35,525 nt of DNA from Streptomyces silaceus (lineage in GTDB: Bacteria > Actinomycetota > Actinomycetes > Streptomycetales > Streptomycetaceae). The first letter of the stretch is position 1; every line of letters starts with the position of its first letter. Below are positions 1-8,208 of the stretch, piece by piece. The notes under the pieces are model-generated. The model worked only from the letters and a program-made list of their open reading frames with translations. It was not told where the DNA came from and did not search any database. The DNA is taken from positions 1 through 35,525 of the forward strand of contig NZ_LIRJ01000041.1 of assembly GCF_001419745.1 (NCBI RefSeq), written 5' to 3'. The position numbers were made by a program, and so were the translations under genes.

Positions 1-100
1 GCGGCCCCGCCCCACAGACGAGGCAACCGCGCGACCCGCCGGACGCCGGACGGCCCGCCCCACCGACGAAGCCAAGGCGCCCCGCCAGGACCCCCTGACC

Positions 101-106
101 TACAAT
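101..106 (+). promoter_or_regulatory. Candidate -10 element (TACAAT) for the ABC-F gene
   Basis: TACAAT lies nine bases before the ATG at 116, so transcription would begin at or very near the start codon. No Shine-Dalgarno is visible between them. This fits a leaderless mRNA, which is common in Streptomyces. I see no good -35 hexamer in the GC-rich sequence upstream. The rest of 1-100 holds nothing I recognise. Confidence 0.4.
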
Positions 107-115
107 CGCCCCCTG

Positions 116-1771
116 ATGACCGCAACCCTCGTCGCCAAGAATCTCGCCGCCGGCCACGGTGACCGCACCCTCTTCTCGGATCTGGAGCTGGTCGTCGCCC
201 CCGGCGACGTCATCGGGCTCGTCGGGGCCAATGGGGCCGGGAAGTCCACGCTGTTGCGCCTGCTCGCAGGTGTGGACGCCCCCGAAGGGGGTGAGCTGCG
301 GCTGTCGCCGCCCACCGCGTCCGTGGGCCACCTCCCCCAGGAACCCGACCGCCGCCCCGGCGAGACGGTCCGCGCCTTCCTGGCCCGCCGCACCGGCGTG
401 GCGGAGGCCCAGCGCGTCATGGACGACGCCACCCAGGCACTCGTCGACGGCACCCCGGGAGCCGACGACGCCTACGCCACCAGCCTGGAGCGCTGGCTCG
501 CGCTCGGCGGCGCCGACCTGGACGAACGCGCCGAGGAGGTCACCGGCTCCCTCGGCCTCGCCGTGAGCCTGGACCAGCCGATGACCTCGCTCTCCGGCGG
601 CCAGGCGGCCCGCGCCGGCCTCGCCTCCCTCCTCCTGTCCCGCTACGACGTCTTCCTCCTGGACGAGCCGACCAACGACCTCGACCTCGCGGGCCTGGAA
701 CGTCTGGAGAGCTTCGTCCGCGGCCTGCGCGCCGGCACGGTCGTGGTCAGCCACGACCGCGAGTTCCTCACCCGCACCGTCACCAAGGTCCTCGAACTCG
801 ACCTGGCACAGCAGCAGATCAACCTCTACGGCGGCGGTTACGACGCGTACCTGGAGGAGCGGGAGACGGCCCGCCGCCACGCCCGCGACGACTACGAGGA
901 GTACGCCGACAAGAGGGCGGCGCTCCAGAGCCGCGCCCAGATGCAGCGCTCCTGGGCGGACAAGGGCGTCAAGAACGCCCGCCGCAAGGCCAAGTCGGGC
1001 GGCGGCGACAACGACAAGATCGGCCGCAACTTCCGCAGCGACGCCAGCGAGAAGCAGGCGGCGAAGGCCCGCCAGACCCAGCGCATGATCGAGCGCCTCG
1101 ACGTCGTCGAGGAGCCCCGCAAGGAGTGGGAGCTGCGCATGGAGATCGCCGCGGCCCCCCGCTCCGGCGCGGTCGTGGCGAGCCTGCGCGACGCCCGGGT
1201 GCGCCGCGGCGCGTTCACGCTCGGCCCGGTCACCCTGCAGATCGACTGGGCGGACCGCGTGGCGATCACTGGCGCGAACGGCTCGGGGAAGTCGACCCTG
1301 CTCGGCGCGCTCCTGGACCGCATCCCGCTGGACGAGGGCCACGCGGCCCTCGGCTCGGGCGTCCTGGTCGGCGAGGTCGACCAGGCCCGCGCGCTGTTCC
1401 ACGGCAAGGAGTCCCTGCTGGACGCGTTCTGCGCGGCCGTACCGGACACCGAGCCCGCCGAAGTCCGCACACTGCTCGCCAAGTTCGGCCTGAAGGCGGA
1501 CCACGTGCTGCGCTCCGCGGCGACGCTGTCACCCGGCGAGCGGACCCGCGCGGCCCTCGCGCTGCTCCAGGGCCGCGGGGTGAACCTCCTGGTCCTCGAC
1601 GAGCCGACGAACCACCTCGACCTGCCGGCGATCGAACAGCTGGAGTCGGCCCTGGAGTCGTACGAGGGCACGCTGCTCCTGGTCACGCACGACCGCAGGA
1701 TGCTCGACGCGGTCCGCGTGACGCGCCGCCTGGAGGTGGCGGAGGGAACCGTCACCGAACGGCCCCTCTGA
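116..1771 (+). CDS. ABC-F family ATP-binding protein
   Basis: A soluble twin-ATPase protein of 551 residues without membrane segments, as in ABC-F proteins that act on ribosomes (translation factors or antibiotic-resistance proteins) rather than as transporters. Domain 1 has Walker A GANGAGKS (about residues 37-44), signature LSGGQ (about 159) and Walker B LLDEPTNDLD (about 180). A charged, Lys/Arg-rich linker follows (about 260-350). Domain 2 has Walker A GANGSGKS (about 382), a variant signature LSPGE (about 470) and LVLDEPTNHLD (about 490). Both Walker B motifs end in the DEPTN typical of ABC-F. The ATG at 116 directly begins the conserved N-terminus and follows a TACAAT box. It converges with tex across a hairpin. 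The subfamily and any drug specificity cannot be told from sequence alone. Confidence 0.93.
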   Translation: MTATLVAKNLAAGHGDRTLFSDLELVVAPGDVIGLVGANGAGKSTLLRLLAGVDAPEGGELRLSPPTASVGHLPQEPDRRPGETVRAFLARRTGVAEAQRVMDDATQALVDGTPGADDAYATSLERWLALGGADLDERAEEVTGSLGLAVSLDQPMTSLSGGQAARAGLASLLLSRYDVFLLDEPTNDLDLAGLERLESFVRGLRAGTVVVSHDREFLTRTVTKVLELDLAQQQINLYGGGYDAYLEERETARRHARDDYEEYADKRAALQSRAQMQRSWADKGVKNARRKAKSGGGDNDKIGRNFRSDASEKQAAKARQTQRMIERLDVVEEPRKEWELRMEIAAAPRSGAVVASLRDARVRRGAFTLGPVTLQIDWADRVAITGANGSGKSTLLGALLDRIPLDEGHAALGSGVLVGEVDQARALFHGKESLLDAFCAAVPDTEPAEVRTLLAKFGLKADHVLRSAATLSPGERTRAALALLQGRGVNLLVLDEPTNHLDLPAIEQLESALESYEGTLLLVTHDRRMLDAVRVTRRLEVAEGTVTERPL

Positions 1772-1844
1772 CCTCGGCCCGAAGAGACGACCGCCCCGGG
1801 CAGACCACCGCCCCGTACAAGGCCTCAGCCCCGCATCCGAACCA

Positions 1845-1868
1845 GGGCGCCCCGAACCCGGGGCGCCC
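1845..1868. terminator. Bidirectional hairpin terminator between ABC-F and tex
   Basis: GGGCGCCCCG (1845-1854) and CGGGGCGCCC (1859-1868) form a perfect 10-bp stem with a 4-base loop, in the 109-bp gap between two convergent stop codons. There is no T-tract, as is usual for Streptomyces terminators. It could serve both genes. Confidence 0.75.
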
Positions 1869-1880
1869 GGCACGTCGGCG

Positions 1881-4337
1881 TCAGCGCCGCCCGGGGTCGA
1901 CCAGACCGGCCCGTCGCAGCGCCTCGGCCATCGCGTCGTTGGCCGGCGGCGGAGCCTGCCGCTGCGGGCGCTGACCGCGCTGCCCGCCACGCCCACCACC
2001 GCGCTGCCCCTGGCCGCCCTGACCGCCCTGGCCACCCTGACGGCGGCCCTGGCCGCCCTGGCCGCCCTGCTGCCGCTGCTGAGGCGGCCGCCCGCCCCGC
2101 TTCGGCTGGTCCCCGTCGGCGGCGCCCGCCTCGTCGTCCAGACGCAGCGTCAGCGAGATCCGCTTGCGCGGGATGTCGACGTCCATGACCTTCACCTTGA
2201 CGATGTCACCGGGCTTGACGACATCGCGCGGGTCCTTGACGAAGGTCTTGGACATGGCGGACACATGGACCAGGCCGTCCTGGTGGACGCCCACGTCCAC
2301 GAAGGCGCCGAACGCGGCCACGTTCGTGACGACGCCTTCGAGGACCATCCCGGAGGCGAGGTCGGAGATCTTCTCCACGCCGTCCTTGAAGGTCGCCGTC
2401 TTGAAGGCGGGACGCGGGTCGCGTCCGGGCTTCTCCAGCTCCTTGATGATGTCCGTGACCGTGGGCAGACCGAAGACGTCGTCCACGAACTCGTCCGCCC
2501 GCAGCGAGCGCAGCGCCCCCGTGTTGCCGATCAGCGAGGCGACCTCGCCGCCCGTCGACTTCACCATTCTGCGCACCACGGGGTAGGCCTCCGGGTGCAC
2601 GCTGGAGGCGTCCAGCGGGTCGTCGCCGCCGCGGATGCGGAGGAAGCCCGCGCACTGCTCGTACGCCTTCGGGCCGAGCCGCGCCACGTCCTTGAGGCCC
2701 TTGCGGTTCTTGAACGGGCCGTTCGCGTCGCGGTGCGCCACGATGTTCTCCGCGAGGCCCGCGCCGATGCCGGAGACCCGGGCGAGCAGCGGGGCGGAGG
2801 CGGTGTTCACGTCCACGCCGACGCCGTTCACACAGTCCTCGACGACCGCGTCGAGCGAGCGGGACAGCTTCACCTCGGACAGGTCGTGCTGGTACTGGCC
2901 GACGCCGATCGACTTCGGGTCGATCTTCACGAGCTCGGCCAGCGGGTCCTGGAGCCGGCGCGCGATGGAGACGGCGCCGCGCAGCGACACGTCGAGGCCG
3001 GGCAGCTCCTGCGAGGCGAAGGCCGAGGCGGAGTACACCGAGGCGCCCGCCTCGGAGACCATCACCTTGGTGAGCTTCAGCTCGGGGTGCCTGGCGATGA
3101 GGTCGGCGGCGAGCTTGTCCGTCTCGCGCGAGGCCGTGCCGTTGCCGATGGCGACCAGGTCGACCTCGTGCTCCTTGGCGAGCTTCGCGAGGGTGGCCAG
3201 GGACTGGTCCCACTTGTTGGCCGGGACGTGCGGGTGGATCGTTTCGGTGGCGACGACCTTGCCGGTCGCGTCGACGACGGCGACCTTCACACCCGTACGG
3301 AAACCGGGGTCCAGGCCCAGCGTCGCGCGCGTGCCCGCGGGCGCGGCGAGCAGCAGGTCGCGCAGGTTCGACGCGAAGACCCGCACCGCCTCGTCCTCGG
3401 CGGCCGTGCGCAGCCGCAGCCGCAGGTCGATGCCGAGGTGCACGAGGATCCGGGTCCGCCAGGACCAACGCACCGTGTCCTGGAGCCACTTGTCCGCGGG
3501 CCGGCCGCGGTCGGCGACGCCGAAGCGGTGGGCGACGATGCCCTCGTACGAGGACGGGGTGCCCGGCGCGGCGTCGGGGTCGGTCTCCTCCGGCTCCAGG
3601 ACGAGGTCGAGCATCTCCTCCTTCTCGCCGCGCAGCATGGCGAGGATGCGGTGCGAGGGCAGCTCGGTGAAGGGCTCGGCGAAGTCGAAGTAGTCGGCGA
3701 ACTTGGCGCCCGCCTCCTCCTTGCCGTCCCGCACCTTCGCGGCGAGACGGCCGCGCACCCACATGCGCTCGCGCAGCTCGCCGATGAGGTCGGCGTCCTC
3801 CGAGAACCGCTCGGCGAGGATCGCGCGGGCACCGTCCAGGGCGGCCTGCGGGTCCGCGACGCCCTTGTCGGCGTCCACGAACGCGGCCGCGGCGGCCTGC
3901 GGCTCCACACTGGGGTCGGTGAGCAGACCGTCGGCCAGCGGTTCGAGACCGGCCTCGCGGGCGATCTGCGCCTTGGTGCGCCGCTTCGGCTTGAAGGGCA
4001 GGTAGATGTCCTCCAGGCGCGCCTTGGTGTCCGCCTCGCGGATCCGCGCCTCCAGCTCGTCGGTCAGCTTGCCCTGCTCACGGACCGAGTCGAGGATCGC
4101 GGCGCGCCGCTCCTCCAGCTCGCGCAGATAGCGCAGCCGCTCCTCGAGCGTGCGCAGCTGCGCGTCGTCGAGCATCTCGGTCGCTTCCTTGCGGTAGCGC
4201 GCGATGAAGGGCACCGTGGAGCCGCCGTCGAGCAGGTCGACGGCGGCCTTCACCTGCCGCTCCCGTACGCCGAGTTCCTCGGCGATCCTGCTTTCGATGG
4301 ACGAGGGAGTGGGGGTGGACGTCTTCGATGCTGCCAC
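1881..4337 (-). CDS. tex: Tex family RNA-binding transcription accessory protein with Gly/Gln/Arg-rich tail
   Basis: An RNA-binding protein of the Tex/YhgF family, which acts on transcription complexes and RNA in the cytoplasm. With a GTG start at 4337 it has 818 residues. An N-terminal helical Tex domain opens at [14 protein letters not shown] YqgF/RuvC-like fold begins near residue 339 (GLDPGFRTG), then come a helix-hairpin-helix region with [16 protein letters not shown], and a C-terminal S1 domain (about 660-722, [19 protein letters not shown]). I prefer GTG 4337 because AGAAGG lies 12 bases upstream; an earlier in-frame GTG at 4358 would add seven residues. The last 75 or so residues are a low-complexity RGG/GGQ tail. 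A 66-bp gap separates it from the small gene upstream on the same strand. Confidence 0.95.
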   Translation of the reverse strand: MAASKTSTPTPSSIESRIAEELGVRERQVKAAVDLLDGGSTVPFIARYRKEATEMLDDAQLRTLEERLRYLRELEERRAAILDSVREQGKLTDELEARIREADTKARLEDIYLPFKPKRRTKAQIAREAGLEPLADGLLTDPSVEPQAAAAAFVDADKGVADPQAALDGARAILAERFSEDADLIGELRERMWVRGRLAAKVRDGKEEAGAKFADYFDFAEPFTELPSHRILAMLRGEKEEMLDLVLEPEETDPDAAPGTPSSYEGIVAHRFGVADRGRPADKWLQDTVRWSWRTRILVHLGIDLRLRLRTAAEDEAVRVFASNLRDLLLAAPAGTRATLGLDPGFRTGVKVAVVDATGKVVATETIHPHVPANKWDQSLATLAKLAKEHEVDLVAIGNGTASRETDKLAADLIARHPELKLTKVMVSEAGASVYSASAFASQELPGLDVSLRGAVSIARRLQDPLAELVKIDPKSIGVGQYQHDLSEVKLSRSLDAVVEDCVNGVGVDVNTASAPLLARVSGIGAGLAENIVAHRDANGPFKNRKGLKDVARLGPKAYEQCAGFLRIRGGDDPLDASSVHPEAYPVVRRMVKSTGGEVASLIGNTGALRSLRADEFVDDVFGLPTVTDIIKELEKPGRDPRPAFKTATFKDGVEKISDLASGMVLEGVVTNVAAFGAFVDVGVHQDGLVHVSAMSKTFVKDPRDVVKPGDIVKVKVMDVDIPRKRISLTLRLDDEAGAADGDQPKRGGRPPQQRQQGGQGGQGRRQGGQGGQGGQGQRGGGRGGQRGQRPQRQAPPPANDAMAEALRRAGLVDPGRR
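2010..2069. repeat. 9-bp-periodic repeat encoding GGQ units in the Tex tail
   Basis: Imperfect copies of CTGGCCGCC, read on the minus strand as Gly-Gly-Gln, run in tandem through the 3' end of tex. They encode most of its glycine/glutamine/arginine-rich tail. Such tracts change length easily by slippage. Confidence 0.7.
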
Positions 4338-4403
4338 GATCCGGTACCGCCTTCTCACTGAGGTTGCCGGGCAATTGTGGCAGGTGGCGCCGACAACGGA
4401 CGA

Positions 4404-4580
4404 TCAGACCCGGCCCGCCCGGCCGGTGCGTCCGCCCCCACGGGCGGCACCGCGCCCGCCCCGGCCCGTGGAACGTGACGCTCCGCCGAACAGCCGGGCA
4501 AGCGCACGGAACGGCAGGGTGACGACGGTGGCGATGGCGGAGCCGATCTGCCGCAGGACGTCCGCGATGGCACGGAACAT
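4404..4580 (-). CDS. LPFR-motif small protein
   Basis: A 58-residue ORF. It starts at the ATG at 4580, five bases after a good Shine-Dalgarno (GGGGAG), and ends at TGA 4404. The N-terminal half is an amphipathic or hydrophobic helix (MFRAIADVLRQIGSAIATVV) followed by LPFRALARLFGG. This matches a short conserved Streptomyces family known only by that LPFR motif. The C-terminal 25 residues are almost entirely Gly, Arg, Ala and Ser. No function is known; a membrane-associated peptide is my inference from helix amphipathicity. It lies between the SCO6745-family gene and tex on the same strand, with a long hairpin only 14 bases upstream of its start codon. Confidence 0.75.
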   Translation of the reverse strand: MFRAIADVLRQIGSAIATVVTLPFRALARLFGGASRSTGRGGRGAARGGGRTGRAGRV

Positions 4581-4594
4581 GAATTCTCCCCTTT

Positions 4595-4633
4595 CGTCTC
4601 CCGGTACCGCCAGGACCGGCGGTGCGGGAGACG
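4595..4633. terminator. Long hairpin between the SCO6745-family gene and the LPFR gene
   Basis: CGTCTCCCG (4595-4603) pairs with CGGGAGACG (4625-4633), and ACCGCC (4606-4611) with GGCGGT (4618-4623). This gives about 15 base pairs broken by one small asymmetric bulge around a 6-base loop. It sits 42 bp beyond the stop of the gene ending at 4676 and 14 bases before the LPFR start. It may be a terminator for the former or a structured 5' leader for the latter. Confidence 0.6.
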
Positions 4634-4675
4634 AACGGGTACCTCAAGCGTCCCGGGCCATGCGCGCGGGGCGGC

Positions 4676-5566
4676 TCAGCTCTTGCCGAGCAGATCCGCC
4701 GGGAACGCGCCGGCCTGCAGCGCCGTGCCGATGAACAGCGTGCCCAGTTCCGTCAGGCGCTCGACGCCCGCGGCGCCCAGGTGCGCGTAGGGCGCCCGGT
4801 CGAGGCGGTCCGTCTCCGTCTCGACGTCGCGGCGCAGCGCCACGCCGTCCTCCGTCAACTCGCCCTCGCCGTCCAGCAGGCCGCGCCCGCGCAGCCGCTC
4901 CACGGCGGCGTCCCACTCGGCCTGGTTCCAGCCCCGGGTGGTGAAGACCCACTTCGGCGTCATGCCCTTGCCGGTGGCGGTGTGGCTCACCAGGGCCTCG
5001 ATGCCGTCGAGTTCGGCGCCGAGCAGGACCGTGAGGTGCCCGTCGCCCCGGTGCTCGCGCAGCAGCGTCGCCGCGTGCCAGTACGCCAGGTGCGGCTCCT
5101 CGGGGACGGGCAGGTCGGCGTGGGCCGAGTAGAGCGGGCGCGCGCTGCGGGTGCAGGCCTCGGTGGCGCGCAGGGCGAGCCCGGCGGCCTCCGCCATCTC
5201 CTTCGACGCGACGAGCTCCTCGCCGAGGAGGCGCCGCAGCGTCGTGTCGACGGCGCGCAGCCGGGCCGCGAGCACGTCCTGGGGCGAGGCGGTCCTCCAC
5301 ACCTCGGGGACGTGCGCCGCGACCAGGTCGTGCTTGTAGTTGTAGAAGGCCGCGGTCACGGTCCCGGCGCCGACGGCCCCCATGGCCGCCGCGCGCACGG
5401 CGAAGTTGACGGCGCTGGGGTGGGTGACCCCGAGCCCGGCGAGCTCCCGCGCCACGTCGGGCGAGAAGTAGTGCGTGGAGTGCAGCGAGTTGAGCACGTT
5501 GTGACAGCGGCGCCCGGCGCGCGGCTGCGGCGCGGCGGCCGGGGTGGAGGTCGTCGAAGAGGTCAT
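4676..5566 (-). CDS. SCO6745-family protein (winged-helix-like), function unknown
   Basis: A soluble protein of 296 residues matching the family named after S. coelicolor SCO6745, to my recollection of that family. After a short Ser/Thr/Ala-rich leader it has a largely helical body (RCHNVLNSLHSTHYFSPDVARELAGLGV). A C-terminal stretch, GWNQAEWDAAVERLRGRGLL followed by ELTEDGVALRRDVE, reads like a MarR-type winged helix. No catalytic motif is obvious. The start at ATG 5566 is chosen because the upstream in-frame residues run through the intergenic operator. There is no clear Shine-Dalgarno. It is transcribed divergently from the GlxA-type regulator, and a TetR-type palindrome lies 12 bp before the start codon. 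Confidence 0.8.
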   Translation of the reverse strand: MTSSTTSTPAAAPQPRAGRRCHNVLNSLHSTHYFSPDVARELAGLGVTHPSAVNFAVRAAAMGAVGAGTVTAAFYNYKHDLVAAHVPEVWRTASPQDVLAARLRAVDTTLRRLLGEELVASKEMAEAAGLALRATEACTRSARPLYSAHADLPVPEEPHLAYWHAATLLREHRGDGHLTVLLGAELDGIEALVSHTATGKGMTPKWVFTTRGWNQAEWDAAVERLRGRGLLDGEGELTEDGVALRRDVETETDRLDRAPYAHLGAAGVERLTELGTLFIGTALQAGAFPADLLGKS

Positions 5567-5577
5567 GGGGGTCACGC

Positions 5578-5593
5578 TACCTACTGGTCGGTA
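5578..5593. promoter_or_regulatory. TetR-type imperfect palindromic operator
   Basis: TACCTACTGGTCGGTA: six of eight positions match between the half-sites. The TACCnAC...GTnGGTA form is the common operator style of TetR/AcrR repressors in actinobacteria. It lies 12 bp upstream of the minus-strand start at 5566 and about 90 bp upstream of the plus-strand gene at 5680, so it could control the minus-strand gene directly. No TetR gene is present in the window. Confidence 0.5.
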
Positions 5594-5679
5594 TGGAGTG
5601 CGTGCCCCGGTCACGGATGGCAGGAAAGGTGGGGTACTCGTCATTGCGGCCATCGTCCGGCCCGCCAAGAATCGGGGGC

Positions 5680-6654
5680 ATGGAGCAGCGAACCGTCCTG
5701 GTCGTCCTCTTCGAGGGCGTCCAGAGCCTTGATGTCACGGGTCCCGCGGAGGTGTTCACCGGCGCGAGCAACTGCCTGGACGACCCGGGAGCCGGCTACC
5801 TCGTGCGCACGGCCTCCCTGGACGGCTCTCCCGTACGCGCCACCAGCGGCCTGACCCTGGTCCCGGACTTCGCGCTGGCCGACGCCCCGGTGCCGCACAC
5901 GCTGCTCGTCCCGGGCGGCGAGGGCACCCGCCCGCCGGACCCGGACTTGACCGGCTGGCTGCGCGCGAACGGCCCGCGCGCCGAGCGCCTGGTGTCGGTC
6001 TGCACCGGCGCGCTCCGGCTCGCCGAGGCCGGGCTCCTGGAGGGCCGCCGGGCGACGACGCACTGGGCGTACTGCGACAAGCTCGCCAAGGACCACCCGG
6101 GCGTCGAGGTCGAACCGGACCCCATCTTCGTGCGCGACGGCCCGGTCGCGACGTCCGCCGGTGTCACCGCCGGCATCGACCTCGCGCTCGCGCTCGTGGA
6201 GGAGGACCTGGGCCGGGAGGTGGCGCTGACCGTCGCCCGGTACCTCGTGGTCTTCCTGCGCCGCCCGGGGAACCAGGCGCAGTTCAGCGTCCAGCTCGCC
6301 ACGCAGACCGCCCGGCGCGAACCGCTGCGCGAGGTCCAGCAGTGGATCACCGAGCACCCGGCCGAGGACCTCTCGGTCGACGCGCTCGCCGCGCGCGCCC
6401 GCCTCTCGCCCCGCCACTTCGCCCGCGCCTTCCAGGCCGAGACCGGGCAGACGCCGGGCAAGTACGTCGAGCGCGTCCGCGTCGAGCACGCGCGCAGGCT
6501 CCTGGAGGACACCTCCGACGGCGTCGAGGAGGTGTCACGCGCCTGCGGCTACGGCACTCCCGAGGCCATGCGCCGTGCCTTCCTCAAGGCGCTCGGCACG
6601 GCGCCGGCCGAGTACCGGCGCCGCTTCCGTCCCGTACCGGCCCGCCCGGAATGA
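5680..6654 (+). CDS. GlxA-type transcriptional regulator (DJ-1/PfpI domain plus AraC HTH)
   Basis: A 324-residue regulator. Residues 1-180 form a DJ-1/PfpI glutaminase-like sensor domain with the nucleophile-elbow cysteine in SVCTGALRLAEAGLL (Cys about 108). Residues 225-320 form an AraC double helix-turn-helix (SPRHFARAFQAETG; EEVSRACGYGTPEAMRRAF). The family binds DNA near its own promoter and often controls amine, nitrile or stress genes; the ligand is unknown here. ATG 5680 begins the conserved EQRTVLVVLFEGVQSLDV; longer in-frame starts would run into the promoter region. The next gene, 32 bp downstream, encodes a stand-alone DJ-1 protein, so the pair probably forms one transcription unit. 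Confidence 0.9.
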   Translation: MEQRTVLVVLFEGVQSLDVTGPAEVFTGASNCLDDPGAGYLVRTASLDGSPVRATSGLTLVPDFALADAPVPHTLLVPGGEGTRPPDPDLTGWLRANGPRAERLVSVCTGALRLAEAGLLEGRRATTHWAYCDKLAKDHPGVEVEPDPIFVRDGPVATSAGVTAGIDLALALVEEDLGREVALTVARYLVVFLRRPGNQAQFSVQLATQTARREPLREVQQWITEHPAEDLSVDALAARARLSPRHFARAFQAETGQTPGKYVERVRVEHARRLLEDTSDGVEEVSRACGYGTPEAMRRAFLKALGTAPAEYRRRFRPVPARPE

Positions 6655-6686
6655 CCCACCCATCCACCCCGAACGAGAGGGACACC

Positions 6687-7340
6687 ATGCAGATCGCCAT
6701 CGCCCTGTACGAGCGCTTCACCGCCCTGGACGCCATCGGCCCGTACCAGATGCTCAGCGGCCTCCCCGGCGCCGAGACGGTGTTCGTGGCCGAGCGGACG
6801 GGACCGGTGGGCGACGACAGCGGCAGCCTCACGCTCGTCGCCGGCGCGTCCTTCGACGAGGTGCGGCGCCCGGACATCGTGGTCGTCCCCGGCGGCCCCG
6901 GCCAGAGCGACCAGGTGGAGAACGGCCCGCTCCTGGACTGGCTCCGCGCGGTCGACGCCACGACCACCTGGACGACGTCGGTGTGCACGGGCTCCCTGGC
7001 CCTCGCCGCCGCCGGACTCCTCAAGGGACGCCGCGCCACCTCGCACTGGCTCGCCCTCGGCGAGCTCGACAGGATGGGCGTGGAGTCGACGGGGGAGCGG
7101 GTCGTCTTCGACGGCAAGTACGTGACGGGGGCCGGTGTCTCCGCGGGCATCGACATGGGCCTCGCCCTGGCCGGCCGGATCGCGGGCGACGAGGTCGCGC
7201 AGACCGTGCAGCTCCTGACCGAGTACGACCCCCAGCCGCCGTACGACGCCGGGTCCCCGGAGAAGGCGCCGGCGCACATCGTGGCCTCGTTCCGCGACAC
7301 GAGCCGGTTCGACGAGCTGATGAACCCGGCGGACCGGTGA
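6687..7340 (+). CDS. DJ-1/PfpI family protein (isonitrile hydratase-like)
   Basis: A single-domain, 217-residue cytoplasmic DJ-1/PfpI protein. The conserved elbow is SVCTGSLALAAAGLL with Cys near residue 100, preceded by the VVVPGGPG loop and followed by RRATSHW. These features match the isonitrile hydratase (InhA) branch, which hydrates isonitriles to N-formamides; the exact substrate is not decided by the sequence. GAGAGGGA lies just upstream of ATG 6687 as ribosome-binding site. It follows the GlxA-type regulator by 32 bp and is probably cotranscribed with it. Its stop lies only four bases from the stop of the convergent enoyl-CoA hydratase gene, with no hairpin between them. Confidence 0.87.
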   Translation: MQIAIALYERFTALDAIGPYQMLSGLPGAETVFVAERTGPVGDDSGSLTLVAGASFDEVRRPDIVVVPGGPGQSDQVENGPLLDWLRAVDATTTWTTSVCTGSLALAAAGLLKGRRATSHWLALGELDRMGVESTGERVVFDGKYVTGAGVSAGIDMGLALAGRIAGDEVAQTVQLLTEYDPQPPYDAGSPEKAPAHIVASFRDTSRFDELMNPADR

Positions 7341-7344
7341 CGGC

Positions 7345-8097
7345 TCAGTCGTCCTGAACGGTCCAGGTGAAGCGCGGCTGCCTGCGCTCCAGGAAGGCGG
7401 CGACCCCCTCGGCGGTGTCGCCGCTGCCGCGCGCCTGCCCGGCCCAGTACGCGTCCCGGTCCGTGCGCCCCGCCGCGAACTCCTTGGCCGCGGCCTGCGT
7501 CAGCTGCGAGCGGGTCGCGAGCACCCGGGTGAACTCCGCGACCCGCTTGTCCAGTTCGCCGAAGGGCAGCACCTCGTCCACCAGACCGGTGCGCAGTGCC
7601 CGCTCCGCGTCGATCAACTCCCCTGAGAAGAGAAGGTACTTGGCGGTGGCGGGGCCCACGAGCGAGACCAGGCGCCGGGTGGACGCCGCCGCGTAGACGA
7701 TGCCCAGCTTGGCCGGGGTGATCCCGAAGGAGGCGCCCTCGTCCGCGAACCGCAGGTCGCACGCGCCCGCCAGCTGGCAGCCGCCGCCCACGCAGTAACC
7801 CCGCACGGCGGCCACCGTCGGCTTGGGGAAGGCGGCCAGGGCCTCCTCGGCCCGCACCGCTAGCTCCTGCGGGTCCGTCGGCGACTCGCGCAGCGAGGAG
7901 ATGTCGGCGCCCGCGCAGAAGGTGTCGCCCGCGCCGGTGAGCACGACGGCCCGCACGGCCGGGTCGGCGGCGAGCCCCGCGAACAGCGGCGGCACCTGGC
8001 GCCACATGTCCGCCGTCATGGCGTTGCGCTTGGCCGGATGGTCGATGACGACGGTGGCGACGCCGTCCGTGACGGTGTGCCTCAGCTGCGGCTCCAT
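7345..8097 (-). CDS. Enoyl-CoA hydratase/isomerase family protein
   Basis: A crotonase-fold enzyme of 250 residues that hydrates or isomerises acyl-CoA thioesters, probably in fatty-acid or branched-chain catabolism. The N-terminal oxyanion-hole loop reads AGDTFCAGADISSLRE, and the second glycine-rich segment GYCVGGGCQLAGACDLRFAD. A Glu-type catalytic residue that would mark hydratases is not evident in the second loop, so isomerase or another crotonase activity is possible. The start ATG 8097 has no Shine-Dalgarno, but TAGCAT ends seven bases before it, suggesting a leaderless message. It is divergent from the DUF308 gene and convergent with the DJ-1 gene. Confidence 0.88.
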   Translation of the reverse strand: MEPQLRHTVTDGVATVVIDHPAKRNAMTADMWRQVPPLFAGLAADPAVRAVVLTGAGDTFCAGADISSLRESPTDPQELAVRAEEALAAFPKPTVAAVRGYCVGGGCQLAGACDLRFADEGASFGITPAKLGIVYAAASTRRLVSLVGPATAKYLLFSGELIDAERALRTGLVDEVLPFGELDKRVAEFTRVLATRSQLTQAAAKEFAAGRTDRDAYWAGQARGSGDTAEGVAAFLERRQPRFTWTVQDD

Positions 8098-8104
8098 GCG
8101 CCGG

Positions 8105-8136
8105 ATGCTATCCGTACCCCTCGAACGTACGATCAA
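8105..8136 (-). promoter_or_regulatory. Candidate leaderless promoter of the enoyl-CoA hydratase gene
   Basis: On the minus strand TTGATC (8136-8131) is followed by TAGCAT (8110-8105), which ends seven bases before ATG 8097. The spacer of about 20 bp is long; GATAGC with an 18-bp spacer is an alternative reading. Either places the transcript start at or near the start codon. Confidence 0.3.
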
Positions 8137-8208
8137 GAAGGGGTGGGACGAAAGACGCACAGGGAGCATAGGGCGCAGAAGGCTCTGCCGAGCGGGACGG
8201 AGACGCTG

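Noticed and set aside
2265..4361. 698-codon ORF on the plus strand opposite tex
   Set aside because: It is the antisense shadow of tex, dominated by high-GC codon mirror patterns (many Val, Gly, Arg, His), with no recognisable domain.
4364..4374. TTGCCGGGCAA palindrome upstream of tex
   Set aside because: It shares half-sites with the XRE operators but has a 1-base rather than 5-base spacer. It is probably a chance resemblance.
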